Source: Kangiella sp.
GTDB lineage: Bacteria; Pseudomonadota; Gammaproteobacteria; Enterobacterales; Kangiellaceae
Assembly: GCA_026195755.1 (NCBI GenBank)
Contig: JAPHRL010000068.1
Coordinates: forward strand, 1 to 48,351
DNA: 48,351 nucleotides
Direction: 5' to 3'
How positions within the stretch are numbered: position 1 is the first letter of the stretch; every line of letters starts with the position of its first letter. The notes under the pieces are model-generated. The model saw only the letters and a program-made list of their open reading frames with translations, was not told the DNA's origin and searched no databases. The translations under genes were made by a program, and so were the position numbers. This document shows positions 24,187-33,511 of the stretch, one piece after another.

Positions 24187-25361
24187 CCAGTAGTAATCAG
24201 ACTATTGCAGTCCGCTCCGGTATTGAATCGGATCAACAGTTTGGCGCAGTTACGCCACCTTTATATTTGTCATCCAATTATACGTTTGCTGATTTGGAGC
24301 AACCGAGACGTTATGACTATAGTCGCTCCGGTAATCCAACACGCGATACTCTTGCCGACACTTTGGCTGAGTTGGAAGCGGGTTGCGGTGGCGTTATCAC
24401 TTCAAGCGGCATGTCTGCGATCTATCTGGTGACTCACCTGTGCGGTAAAGATGATGTCATCATTGCGCCGCATGATTGCTATGGCGGCACATACCGCTTA
24501 CTTAACAGTCTGGCGGAAAAAGGTCAGTTCAAGGTTGTTTTTGTTGATCAAGGTTGTGAGGAAAGCTTACAGCAGGCGTTGCAAGCCAAGCCAAAACTGA
24601 TCTGGATAGAAACCCCGAGCAACCCATTGCTGCGTGTAGTGGACATTCAGAATATTTGCAAGCTAGCGGGTCAGGATATTATTAAGGTGGTCGACAACAC
24701 TTTCTTATCGCCAGTGTTGCAACAGCCATTAACCCTTGGTGCAGACATCGTCGTGCATTCAACCACTAAATATATTAATGGACACAGCGATGTTGTCGGC
24801 GGCGCGGTGATTGCTAAAGAACAAGAGTCGTTTGAACAGCTTTCCTGGTGGGCTAATTGTATAGGCGTTACCGGTTCACCTTTTGATAGCTTCATCACCA
24901 GTCGCGGACTTCGTACCTTGTCTGTGCGTATTCGCCAGCATCAGGAAAATACTCAGAAAGTTGTTGAGTACTTACAACAACAACCACTGGTAAAAAATAT
25001 CTACTATCCTGGTCTAAACTCACATCCCACACACCATATTGCTAAAAGCCAGCAACAGGGTTTTGGTGCTATGTTGTCCTTTGAGTTACATACAGAGCAG
25101 ACCAATCTGCGTACCTTTGTTAATACTCTAAAGCTTTTCTCGCTAGCGGAATCATTAGGTGGCGTTGAAAGTTTGATTTGTCATCCTGCAACCATGACCC
25201 ATGCTGCAATGGATCCGGCCGCGCGATTAAAAGCAGGCATTAGCAATAGTTTACTTCGTCTTTCAGTGGGTATTGAAGAGGCCGATGACTTAGTGAGGGA
25301 CTTAGACAGTGCTTTTCAACGATGTCAAATTAAAGTATTACAAGGTGAGCAACATGGTTGA
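24183..25361 (+). CDS. metB: Cystathionine gamma-synthase
   Basis: 392 residues from ATG 24183, which overlaps the metX stop (ATGA) and has GAGGA upstream. Cys/Met-metabolism PLP enzyme: PLP-phosphate motif YSRSGNPTRDTL, SSGMSAI, the DNTFLSP aspartate, Schiff-base Lys196 in VHSTTKYINGHSD, and C-terminal SLICHPATMTHA. It joins acyl-homoserine with cysteine to give cystathionine. Full length, no anomalies. Distinguished from MetY/MetZ sulfhydrylases by overall similarity and lack of the extra insertions, but this is a judgement; no metC was seen in the window, so cystathionine lyase must be elsewhere. Confidence 0.9.
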   Translation: MTSSNQTIAVRSGIESDQQFGAVTPPLYLSSNYTFADLEQPRRYDYSRSGNPTRDTLADTLAELEAGCGGVITSSGMSAIYLVTHLCGKDDVIIAPHDCYGGTYRLLNSLAEKGQFKVVFVDQGCEESLQQALQAKPKLIWIETPSNPLLRVVDIQNICKLAGQDIIKVVDNTFLSPVLQQPLTLGADIVVHSTTKYINGHSDVVGGAVIAKEQESFEQLSWWANCIGVTGSPFDSFITSRGLRTLSVRIRQHQENTQKVVEYLQQQPLVKNIYYPGLNSHPTHHIAKSQQQGFGAMLSFELHTEQTNLRTFVNTLKLFSLAESLGGVESLICHPATMTHAAMDPAARLKAGISNSLLRLSVGIEEADDLVRDLDSAFQRCQIKVLQGEQHG

Positions 25362-27828
25362 GCAAGTACAGATCAATTCAACTGAAGGCAGCAAATGTAT
25401 TGTTGGCGCGACCAGCTATAAAAACTTAGGAATAAATGTTCATAAGTTTGGAGGTTCAAGTTTGGCAACCTCTGATCAGCTGTTAAAGGTATGCGAGATA
25501 GTTATCGAACAAACCAGACCAGGCGATATTATCGTTGTTTCAGCCAATGGTAATGTTACAGACACTTTGCTGGATGCCATTCATGGCCGCATCAATTCAT
25601 TATCAGACATTAAGTCGTTCTATCAGAGCTTAGTATCTGGCCTGAGTATGGACTGTGAGCATTTTATTGAGCTGATTAATAATGATATTGAAGTGGTTAG
25701 AGAGTTGTGTCGGCATTGTCCCACGCATAATGATGAAATTCTTTCTTTTGGTGAGAAGTGGTCAGCAAATTTATTGACGCTATTATTGGCTAATTTGGAA
25801 TGCGAAGCGAAGGAAGTTGATGCGAGCAATTATCTGAAACTAACTTCTTTGCATGAATACAATCAGTTTGATGAGCAATTTTCAGATGAGAACTTTTCAA
25901 ATTTATATCAAGTGCTATGGGAAGGTTACAAGGACCGCTTGATACGCTATGTTTTCACAGGATTTATTGCCCGAAACAATAATGATCAGTTAATTACTTT
26001 AGGCAGAAATGGGAGTGATTATAGTGCCACCATTATTGCTCAGTTGGTCAAAGCTAAATCTGTAACCATTTGGACCGATGTGGATGGTATTTTTACGGCT
26101 GATCCTAATATCGTACATAATGCCAACAGAGTAGAGCATTTATCATTGTGTGAAGCACAAGCTATTTCTGAGCTTGGTACTAATGTTCTACACCAAAAGA
26201 CAGTAACGCCTTTGTTGACCTACAAAACAGAAGCTTGCATAAAGAGTTCATTTATTGAAGATTCTGCAGGAACTCAGATCACACAACACCCTGTATCATC
26301 GGGTCATGTTAAAACCATTGCCATTAAGCAATCTCTCACACGCATTGTTGTGAACAATATTAACGAACTGAGTGCTCGAACGATTCAGCAGCGCATATTG
26401 CTAAACCAGATTGCCAGTTATGCCAGTAACTTTGATCGAACCCTGGATCGGTTGACTCTATATGTGGCAGAGTCTGATCGCTTTAATACCGTTTCTATTA
26501 TCCAGGCGGCTCAATTTTATCCAATTGTTGAGAAAAACAATTTGTCTTTGATCAGCTTGGTGGGACAAAGTATTCGTCAGAATCAAAAAATCATCAGCAA
26601 ATTTGTTCATAGACTAGAGCGCTTTACCGTTGAAGAAATTCACTATCCTGCCAATGCTCATACATTATGTGTTCTGATTGAAGATAAACAGGCCATCAAT
26701 TTGCTGCATGACTTGCATGATACTTTCTTTGTTTTAGAGCCTTCAATTCCGATTGTGGTTTTGGGTTATGGCAATATCGGCAAGCAGTTCATTCGAATAT
26801 TACAGGATAATAAAACTGAGATTGAGACTTGCTTGAACCGATCCTTATCTTTGTTGGCAGTAGCTAATAGTCGTAACTATACATTGTCTAAGTCCTGTTT
26901 ACTTGATAACACTAATGCCATTGAACTGCTTGAGCAAGTAGCGATACCCAAAAGTTCCCAAACTGAAAGCGTTGTGCAAAGCAATCATCACAATGAAATT
27001 CTTGATGTACTTAATGACTATGTCCACAAAGAGCTAGTGGTCATTGATCTGACTGCTAGCAATGATATCGCAGATCTATATCTCACTTTTGCAGCGAATG
27101 GCTGGCATTTAATCTCTGCTAACAAAATTGCTGCATCAAACCATCAGCTGGCTAGCCTGGTTGAAAAACTGCTGCAAGATAATAAACGGTTCTGGTTTAG
27201 AAATACTACTGCCGGTGCTGGTATACCGATTCAATCCAGTATTAAAAAGCTCAAAGAGTCAGGCGACAATATTATCAGTATTTCTGGAATCTTTTCGGGT
27301 TCACTTTCCTGGTTGTTCGGGCAGTTTAATGGCCAGCAAAAGTTCAGTGATTTATTGCTGCAAGCAAAGGCCAATGCATTTACAGAGCCCGACCCAAGAG
27401 AAGACCTTTCTGGTAACGATGTTATTCGTAAAATTCGAATTTTAGCGCGTGATGCAGGGTTCACTGATGCCACTGAAAACTTTGAGCCCGCATTGGATGA
27501 AAGCTTATTAGAAGGCAGCTTACAAACTTTTTGGGATAACTCGAGCAAGATTGATGAGCACTATGAGACGTTGTATCAGCAGGCAGAAGAACAGGGGGGG
27601 CTGCTACGCTACATTGCCACGCTTACCAAAGATGAGCTCACTTTAAAGTTGGAGATTATTGAGCCAAGCCATCCCTTTGCCAATCTCAATCCCTGCGACA
27701 ATGTGTTTGCTATTCGTAGTCAATGGTATAACGACAACCCTCTTATTTTGCAGGGACCTGGTGCCGGTAGAGAGGTTACCGCTGCGGGTGTGTTAAATGA
27801 TTTATGCGATTTGCTAAGGAGTGCCTAA
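25354..27828 (+). CDS. metL: Bifunctional aspartate kinase / homoserine dehydrogenase II
   Basis: 824 residues from ATG 25354, which overlaps metB by 8 bases and follows AAGGTGAG. The kinase half (about 25-300) has VHKFGGSSLA, GRNGSDYSA and TIWTDVDGIFTADP. A regulatory middle region (about 310-460) follows, and the homoserine dehydrogenase half begins at VVLGYGNIGKQFI (about 480) with the signature NTTAGAGIPIQSSIKKL and SGIFSGSLSWLF, then GNDVIRKIRILARDAGF. It phosphorylates aspartate and reduces aspartate semialdehyde to homoserine, supplying MetX. Within this MetJ-linked operon it is the methionine-specific isozyme (MetL rather than ThrA). The overlap implies translational coupling. Confidence 0.95.
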   Translation: MVEQVQINSTEGSKCIVGATSYKNLGINVHKFGGSSLATSDQLLKVCEIVIEQTRPGDIIVVSANGNVTDTLLDAIHGRINSLSDIKSFYQSLVSGLSMDCEHFIELINNDIEVVRELCRHCPTHNDEILSFGEKWSANLLTLLLANLECEAKEVDASNYLKLTSLHEYNQFDEQFSDENFSNLYQVLWEGYKDRLIRYVFTGFIARNNNDQLITLGRNGSDYSATIIAQLVKAKSVTIWTDVDGIFTADPNIVHNANRVEHLSLCEAQAISELGTNVLHQKTVTPLLTYKTEACIKSSFIEDSAGTQITQHPVSSGHVKTIAIKQSLTRIVVNNINELSARTIQQRILLNQIASYASNFDRTLDRLTLYVAESDRFNTVSIIQAAQFYPIVEKNNLSLISLVGQSIRQNQKIISKFVHRLERFTVEEIHYPANAHTLCVLIEDKQAINLLHDLHDTFFVLEPSIPIVVLGYGNIGKQFIRILQDNKTEIETCLNRSLSLLAVANSRNYTLSKSCLLDNTNAIELLEQVAIPKSSQTESVVQSNHHNEILDVLNDYVHKELVVIDLTASNDIADLYLTFAANGWHLISANKIAASNHQLASLVEKLLQDNKRFWFRNTTAGAGIPIQSSIKKLKESGDNIISISGIFSGSLSWLFGQFNGQQKFSDLLLQAKANAFTEPDPREDLSGNDVIRKIRILARDAGFTDATENFEPALDESLLEGSLQTFWDNSSKIDEHYETLYQQAEEQGGLLRYIATLTKDELTLKLEIIEPSHPFANLNPCDNVFAIRSQWYNDNPLILQGPGAGREVTAAGVLNDLCDLLRSA

Positions 27829-28751
27829 TGAGCAGAGCAGAGCGACAATATTTTCATGCGAAAGAACTAGAGCGTATTAATCATGACTTTGCCAGTTTGT
27901 CGGGTAATGTAAACCTTTCATTTGAATTTTTCCCGCCCAACAGCAATGCGATGAACTCAATACTATGGAGTAGCGTCAAAAAGCTAGAGCCATTGCAGCC
28001 AGATTTTGTATCGGTGACTTACGGAGCAGGGGCCAGTACCCGCGAAAGAACCCATGGTGTCATTGAGAAAATTCTTACCGAAACCAGTCTTAATGCGGTA
28101 CCTCATTTAACCTGCATTGATGCAACTGAATCTGAGATTGAGACTATTGCCCATCGCTATTGGGAGCTTGGGGTTCGTCACATTGTGGCATTACGTGGCG
28201 ATAAACCTGATGAGGGCACTCATGCCGGTGATTTTAACTATGCAACTGACCTGATTTATAAACTGAAAAGTTTGTATGACTTTGATATCAGTGTGGCTGC
28301 TTACCCTGAAGTGCATCCTGAAGCATTAAGTGCTCAGGCCGATCTGGATAATCTAAAGCGTAAAGTCGATGCAGGTGCTAACCGCGCTATTACTCAGTTC
28401 TTTTTTAATACCGAAAGTTTCTTGCGATTTAGAGATCAGTGTGCACAAAACAATATCGATGTTGATTTAGTGCCCGGTATTTTGCCAGTCACAAATTTTA
28501 TACAGCTTTTAAAATTTGCTCGCTTTACTCAGGTGGAGATTCCCGGTTGGATGCATAAGCTTTATCAAGGGCTTGATCAAGACCTGATTACTCGACAGTT
28601 AATTGCTTCGCACATTGCCATTGAACAGGTGAAACTTCTGTCTAAAGAGGGCATTAAAAATTTTCATTTTTATACATTAAATCGAGCAGATCTGACCTAC
28701 GCTATTTGCCATAGCTTGGGCCGAAGAGATTGCTTTGCAGCAGCAAGTTAA
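27828..28751 (+). CDS. metF: 5,10-methylenetetrahydrofolate reductase
   Basis: 307 residues from ATG 27828, which shares one base with the metL stop (TAATG) and has a strong AAGGAG. FAD-dependent TIM barrel: SFEFFPPNS near the start (catalytic Glu), LTCIDAT, ALRGDKPDEG (FAD loop), AYPEVHPEA and ITQFFFN. It makes 5-methyl-THF, the methyl donor for MetH encoded about 7 kb further on. Last gene of the metX operon; an inverted repeat overlaps its stop codon. The copper efflux genes lie immediately convergent. Confidence 0.96.
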   Translation: MSRAERQYFHAKELERINHDFASLSGNVNLSFEFFPPNSNAMNSILWSSVKKLEPLQPDFVSVTYGAGASTRERTHGVIEKILTETSLNAVPHLTCIDATESEIETIAHRYWELGVRHIVALRGDKPDEGTHAGDFNYATDLIYKLKSLYDFDISVAAYPEVHPEALSAQADLDNLKRKVDAGANRAITQFFFNTESFLRFRDQCAQNNIDVDLVPGILPVTNFIQLLKFARFTQVEIPGWMHKLYQGLDQDLITRQLIASHIAIEQVKLLSKEGIKNFHFYTLNRADLTYAICHSLGRRDCFAAAS

Positions 28752-28787
28752 GACCACCGGCACATGGTGTGTCTGTGGTCTTAACTT
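28745..28787. terminator. Long inverted repeat between metF and cusA, probable terminator
   Basis: A perfect 13-bp stem AAGTTAAGACCAC / GTGGTCTTAACTT with a 17-base loop overlaps the metF stop and ends 8 bases before the cusA stop. T-runs are weak. Confidence 0.6.
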
Positions 28788-28795
28788 ATTCCATA

Positions 28796-31700
28796 TTAAT
28801 TACTTTTAATTGTCGCTGAACGCCAAAGGAAGTATACCAATGGCAAGACAATCAGAGTTAAGATTAAGGCGCTTACCATTCCGCCAACCATTGGTGTGGC
28901 AATACCGCTCATTAGTTCTGAGCCTGACCCACCGCCAAATAATATTGGTAATAAGCCTAGGATGATGGATGCAGCAGTCATCATAATAGGACGCACCCTC
29001 ATAGAAGCCCCTTCAATAATCGATTGTCTTAACAGCTGCCTGTCAACTTGCCCTGAGTTCTCAAGCATAAGCTTTTGGTATGCCTGATTGAGATAGACCA
29101 GCATGATGACACCAATTTCAACGGCTACTCCTGCGAGTGCGATAAAGCCAACCCAGATTGCCACCGAGAAATTAAAGCCCATTAAATAGGTAAGCCACAA
29201 GCTGCCAATAATAGCTAATGGTAAGGTTCCCATAATGATAATGACTTCAACCACGTTTCTGAAGCTCAAATACAAAAGAATCATTATGATTGCTAAGGTT
29301 AAAGGCAGTACGTAACTGAGTTTTTCTTCCGCTCGTAACATGTACTCATATTGACCAGCCCAGGTTAGCGAGTAGCCAGCGGGCAGTTGCAACTGATCAT
29401 TAACCGCTTGTTGAGCCTGCTCAATGTAGTGTCCAATATCCACATCATCAATATCGATAAACACAGTACCATTAATGCGCGCGTTTTCACTTTTGATTGC
29501 GGGTGGTCCGTCGATGATTTTGATTTCAGCTACATCACCCAAAGCAATCCGTTGACCAGCTGGTGTTACGATAGGTAACAGCTTTAACTGTTCGGGAGAA
29601 TCGCGGTACTCTTGTGGGTAGCGAAGATTGACTGGATAACGCTCAAGACCTTCTACGGTCTGTGTAATGTTCATGCCACCGACTGCGGTCGCTATTACTT
29701 GCTGTATCGCTGAGATATTCAAGCCGTAACGTGCAGCCTGCTGACGATTAATATCAATATCAAGGTAGCGGCCACCGGCAACTCGTTCAGAGTAAACCGA
29801 TGCGGTTCCTTCAACATCCGTCAGAATATTTTCTAATTGGCTGCCAATATCTTGTATCACACTTAAATCGGGCCCAGACACTTTGATACCAACTGGTGTC
29901 TTGATACCAGTTGCCAGCATGTCAATACGCGTTTTGATCGGCATGACCCAGGCATTGGTTAAACCAGGAATGGTCACCAGCCGATCCAGCTCCTGTTTTA
30001 AGCTGTCGGTAGTGACACCTTCGCGCCATTGATCGCGCGGCTTTAACTGAATAAAGGTTTCAATCATGGTCAGTGGTGCAGGATCGGTTGCAGTATCGGC
30101 ACGGCCAATTTTACCAAAGACCGTCTCAACCTCTGGGATAGTTTTGATCAGCTTATCAGTCTGCTGCAGAATTTCTCGTGCCTTACCAACTGATAAACTC
30201 GGATATGTGGTTGGCATGTACATGAGATCACCTTCATCCAAAGTCGGCATAAACTCGCTACCAATTTTAGTTAACGGCCACAGCCCTATGAGAAATACTA
30301 TCAGCGTTATGCCAAGTGTTGTTTTCGGGTAGTGAAGGATGGTTTTAAGCAAAGGTTTATATACGGCAATTAACCCACGATTTATTGGATTCTTGCTCTC
30401 AGACTTTATCTTTCCGCGTACAAAATAACCCATCAAGACAGGTATCAAGGTGATGGCTAAAGCCGCTGATGCCGCCATGGCATAGGTTTTGGTGAATGCT
30501 AATGGAGAAAACATTCGACCTTCCTGTGCTTCCAGTGTGAACACAGGAATAAAGCTGGCGGTAATAATGAGCAAACTAAAGAACAGGGCGGGGCCAACTT
30601 CGGTTGCTGATTTTGCCACAATCTGCCAGCGTCTTTCGCTGCTCATGGACTGATTGTCTTCTGCTTCTTTTTCCAGATGCTTGTGCATATTCTCAATCAT
30701 TACAATAGCACCATCAACCATGGTTCCGATTGCAATGGCAATACCACCAAGCGACATGATATTAGCGTTTAAGCCTTGCCAATGCATGATGATAAATGCT
30801 GTCAGAATACCAACCGGTAAACTGATCACAGCGACTAATGATGATCGAACGTGGAACAGGAAAATCATGCAAACCAGCACGACGATAATTAACTCCTGCA
30901 GTAGCTTTTGCCAAAGATTATCCACTGCGCGCTCAATCAGACCACTGCGGTCATAGACGGTGACCAGTTCTACACCATCAGGCAGACTGGATTTTAAGTC
31001 CGTTAATTTTTGTTTGACTGCATTAATGGTCTCCTGAGCATTTTCACCATAGCGCATGACGATGATGCCGCCCACGGTTTCGCCTTCACCATTCAGTTCA
31101 GCAATGCCGCGACGCATTTGCGGGCCAATACTTATGTCAGCAACATCTTTCAGGAGCAGGGGAGTGCCTTGTTCGTTAACGCCTAATGGAACATTGCCAA
31201 TGTCTTGTTGGTTCTTGAGATAGCCGCTGGCTCTGACCATGTACTCAGCTTCGGCCATTTCTACCACAGAGGCTCCCACTTCCTGATTGCTTTGCTTAAT
31301 GGCTCGTTGAATAAGATCCAGAGGAATGGAATAAGCTCGTAGCTTTTCAGGATCAACCTTGACCTGATACTGCTTTACCATACCACCCACCGTGGCCACT
31401 TCAGACACGCCGGAAACCGTTTGCAGTTCATACTTTAGAAACCAGTCCTGCAAACTACGCAATTGACTGATGTCATGCTGACCTGTTTTATCGATTAAGG
31501 CGTATAAATAAACCCAACCCACGCCAGTGGCATCAGGTCCTAATTGTGGCTTAGCAGTTTCGGGTAATGAGGGCGCAACTTGACTGAGGTATTCCAACAC
31601 CCGTGAGCGTGCCCAATACATGTCAGTGTCTTCATCAAAAATAATATAGACATAAGAGTCACCAAAAAACGAAAAACCGCGCACTGTTTCTGCACCAGGC

Positions 31701-31927
31701 ACTGAAAGCATGGCGGTGGTTAGTGGGTAAGTGACTTGATCTTCCACTACTTGCGGCGCTTGACCCGGATAACTGGTTTTAATGATCACCTGCACATCCG
31801 ACAAATCAGGAATAGCATCTACTGGTGTTTTCTTAAGCGAATAAATGCCTAGACTGATAAGAATTAAGGTCGCCAATAATACGAAAAAGCGATTATGGAT
31901 CGACCAACGAATAATAGAGGCAATCAT
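28796..31927 (-). CDS. cusA: CusA/SilA-type heavy-metal efflux RND pump
   Basis: 1043 residues, usual size. RND topology: TM1 at about 10-30, a large periplasmic porter loop, the TM2-TM6 block around 340-480, a second loop and the final TM cluster at about 870-1035. TM4 carries GTMVDGAIVMIENMHKHLE, the heavy-metal RND signature with conserved acids. The periplasmic part contains Met-rich positions consistent with Cu+/Ag+ (for example GSEFMPTLDEGDLMYMPT and IDMLATGIKTPVG). Proton-driven export of Cu(I)/Ag(I) across the envelope with CusB and CusC. ATG overlaps the cusB stop (ATGA). Monovalent specificity is inferred from the partner's CusF domain and Met-rich tail. Confidence 0.92.
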   Translation of the reverse strand: MIASIIRWSIHNRFFVLLATLILISLGIYSLKKTPVDAIPDLSDVQVIIKTSYPGQAPQVVEDQVTYPLTTAMLSVPGAETVRGFSFFGDSYVYIIFDEDTDMYWARSRVLEYLSQVAPSLPETAKPQLGPDATGVGWVYLYALIDKTGQHDISQLRSLQDWFLKYELQTVSGVSEVATVGGMVKQYQVKVDPEKLRAYSIPLDLIQRAIKQSNQEVGASVVEMAEAEYMVRASGYLKNQQDIGNVPLGVNEQGTPLLLKDVADISIGPQMRRGIAELNGEGETVGGIIVMRYGENAQETINAVKQKLTDLKSSLPDGVELVTVYDRSGLIERAVDNLWQKLLQELIIVVLVCMIFLFHVRSSLVAVISLPVGILTAFIIMHWQGLNANIMSLGGIAIAIGTMVDGAIVMIENMHKHLEKEAEDNQSMSSERRWQIVAKSATEVGPALFFSLLIITASFIPVFTLEAQEGRMFSPLAFTKTYAMAASAALAITLIPVLMGYFVRGKIKSESKNPINRGLIAVYKPLLKTILHYPKTTLGITLIVFLIGLWPLTKIGSEFMPTLDEGDLMYMPTTYPSLSVGKAREILQQTDKLIKTIPEVETVFGKIGRADTATDPAPLTMIETFIQLKPRDQWREGVTTDSLKQELDRLVTIPGLTNAWVMPIKTRIDMLATGIKTPVGIKVSGPDLSVIQDIGSQLENILTDVEGTASVYSERVAGGRYLDIDINRQQAARYGLNISAIQQVIATAVGGMNITQTVEGLERYPVNLRYPQEYRDSPEQLKLLPIVTPAGQRIALGDVAEIKIIDGPPAIKSENARINGTVFIDIDDVDIGHYIEQAQQAVNDQLQLPAGYSLTWAGQYEYMLRAEEKLSYVLPLTLAIIMILLYLSFRNVVEVIIIMGTLPLAIIGSLWLTYLMGFNFSVAIWVGFIALAGVAVEIGVIMLVYLNQAYQKLMLENSGQVDRQLLRQSIIEGASMRVRPIMMTAASIILGLLPILFGGGSGSELMSGIATPMVGGMVSALILTLIVLPLVYFLWRSATIKSN

Positions 31928-33495
31928 TGGTCGCTCTCCTCATGGTTCATGCCAGAGTGGTCCATGTTTGAATGGTCCATGCTTGAATGGTCCATCTCAG
32001 GCTGTTCTTCTTCAGATTGATCGGGAATATGAATCTCAGTAATCAGGTAACTGTTATCAGGGTACTTGGTTATTTGAATATGAACTGTCATGCCTTTTTT
32101 AACTGACGATAAATCTAGATTCTCAGCGGTATCCAGATCCATAGTCATTGATGGCCAACCCCATTCTTTAACTGGGCCATGGCTGACATTCAACATATTG
32201 TGATGAGCCATAACACTATTGATAGTGGCTTCCACCCACACAGACTCTTCATCTGTTTCATCTTCGGTTGCGTCATTAGACTGATCGCTTTGGCTCATGC
32301 GTTTAAAGTCTGAGTTTTTGCTCGACTCGGAATCAATAAGGAACTGCGCCGAGGTCACAATACGATCCCCAGCGTTCAATCCGTCGATTACTTCCACATA
32401 ATCTTGACCAAATTCACCGAGTGTCACCGCGACAGATTTGAACTTACCATCGCCAACGGCAAGAACCACACGGTCTTGTTTTTCAGTACGAATCACTGCC
32501 TCATGAGGGGCCAGTGTCACTTGCTTTTTGCCGTTCACATGTATGGTGACGTTGCTAAACATATTAGGCTTTAGTGCATAATCAGGATTATCGAAACGAA
32601 TACGAACACGTCCGGTGCGGTTGCTAGCGTTAAGCGTGGGGTACACATAATCAACTTCCCCTTGCCAGCTGTCTTTTGTGCCAGTATCCAACGTCATAGT
32701 TACTGTAAGTCCCGGCTCAAGCAATCCAATCTGGCGTTCAAAAATTTCTGCTTCAACCCAGACCTCATCTAAAGCACCAATCGACATCATGGTAGTGCCA
32801 GGTTTAACAAAGAAACCTTCTCGAATTTCCAGCTCGTTAATAAAGCCATCGGTTGGAGCATGAAAAACCACATTCTGACGTATGGTGCCTTTTGTTTTTA
32901 TTTCGTTAATAACTGATTCTGAGAGTTGTAATGCGCCTAGTCGGTTTTCGGATGCACGAATTAAATCGCGATTGTTGCGCTTTAACGCAAGCAACAATTC
33001 TTCTTGCGCATTGACTAATTGTGGCGAGTAAAGCTCATAAAGTGGTTGACCTTTGTTTACCGGATTACCAGCGGCTTTAACATGCAGCTTTTCGATCCAT
33101 CCTTCGACTCTTGGGTGAATATGGATCAGCTTGTCTTCATCAAACTGCACATAACCGACGGTATCAATCTCATGAGAAATATAACCTTCTTTAACCTCGT
33201 CAGTTCTTACCGATATATTATTTTCTACGGCAGAAGAGATCTTAACGGTGCCAGGTGAATCTTGACCTGCGTCTTCTTCATAAACCGGTACCAGATCCAT
33301 GCCCATTGGTGATTTTCCCGGTTTGTCACGTCGGTAATTGGCATCCATTGGTGCTACCCAATACAAAGGTTCTTTTTTACTTGATGTCTGTTCGGTTAAA
33401 TCATTGGAGCCATTGATTAATACCATTGCAGTTACGCCCAGGATGGCACCGACTAAACCGGCAATGATAATGCTTACTAGAGATTTGTTATTCAT
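31924..33495 (-). CDS. cusB: CusB-type RND periplasmic adaptor with fused CusF-like domain
   Basis: 523 residues. N-terminal membrane anchor/signal (about 8-28), then a heavy-metal-binding domain (YWVAPMDANYRRDKPGKSPMGMDLVPVYEE, about 44-73), adaptor barrels and hairpin (about 80-395), and a C-terminal CusF-like copper domain (about 415-490) with the characteristic WGWPSMTMDL metal-site motif. It ends in a Met/His tail with MDHS units (MDHSSMDHSNMDHSGMNH). In E. coli CusF is a separate chaperone; here it is tethered to the adaptor. Adapts CusA to CusC and hands over Cu(I)/Ag(I) in the periplasm. The cusC stop lies 16 bases upstream of its start; the order is cusC-cusB-cusA. Confidence 0.92.
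   Translation of the reverse strand: MNNKSLVSIIIAGLVGAILGVTAMVLINGSNDLTEQTSSKKEPLYWVAPMDANYRRDKPGKSPMGMDLVPVYEEDAGQDSPGTVKISSAVENNISVRTDEVKEGYISHEIDTVGYVQFDEDKLIHIHPRVEGWIEKLHVKAAGNPVNKGQPLYELYSPQLVNAQEELLLALKRNNRDLIRASENRLGALQLSESVINEIKTKGTIRQNVVFHAPTDGFINELEIREGFFVKPGTTMMSIGALDEVWVEAEIFERQIGLLEPGLTVTMTLDTGTKDSWQGEVDYVYPTLNASNRTGRVRIRFDNPDYALKPNMFSNVTIHVNGKKQVTLAPHEAVIRTEKQDRVVLAVGDGKFKSVAVTLGEFGQDYVEVIDGLNAGDRIVTSAQFLIDSESSKNSDFKRMSQSDQSNDATEDETDEESVWVEATINSVMAHHNMLNVSHGPVKEWGWPSMTMDLDTAENLDLSSVKKGMTVHIQITKYPDNSYLITEIHIPDQSEEEQPEMDHSSMDHSNMDHSGMNHEESDQ
31943..31995. repeat. 15-bp tandem repeat encoding the Met/His tail of CusB
   Basis: About 3.5 copies of a 15-base unit (consensus TGGTCCATGCTTGAA on the plus strand) encode MDHS-type pentapeptide-spaced motifs on the minus strand. 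The two central copies (31958-31972 and 31973-31987) differ at one base; the first is more diverged. Such repeats can change copy number by slippage, altering the metal-binding tail. Confidence 0.75.
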
Positions 33496-33511
33496 AGTTT
33501 CACCCTGGAGT

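Noticed and set aside
31943..31995. Short tandem repeats considered as a CRISPR or minisatellite locus
   Set aside because: Only about 3.5 units without spacers, and they lie in frame in the cusB tail coding for MDHS motifs.
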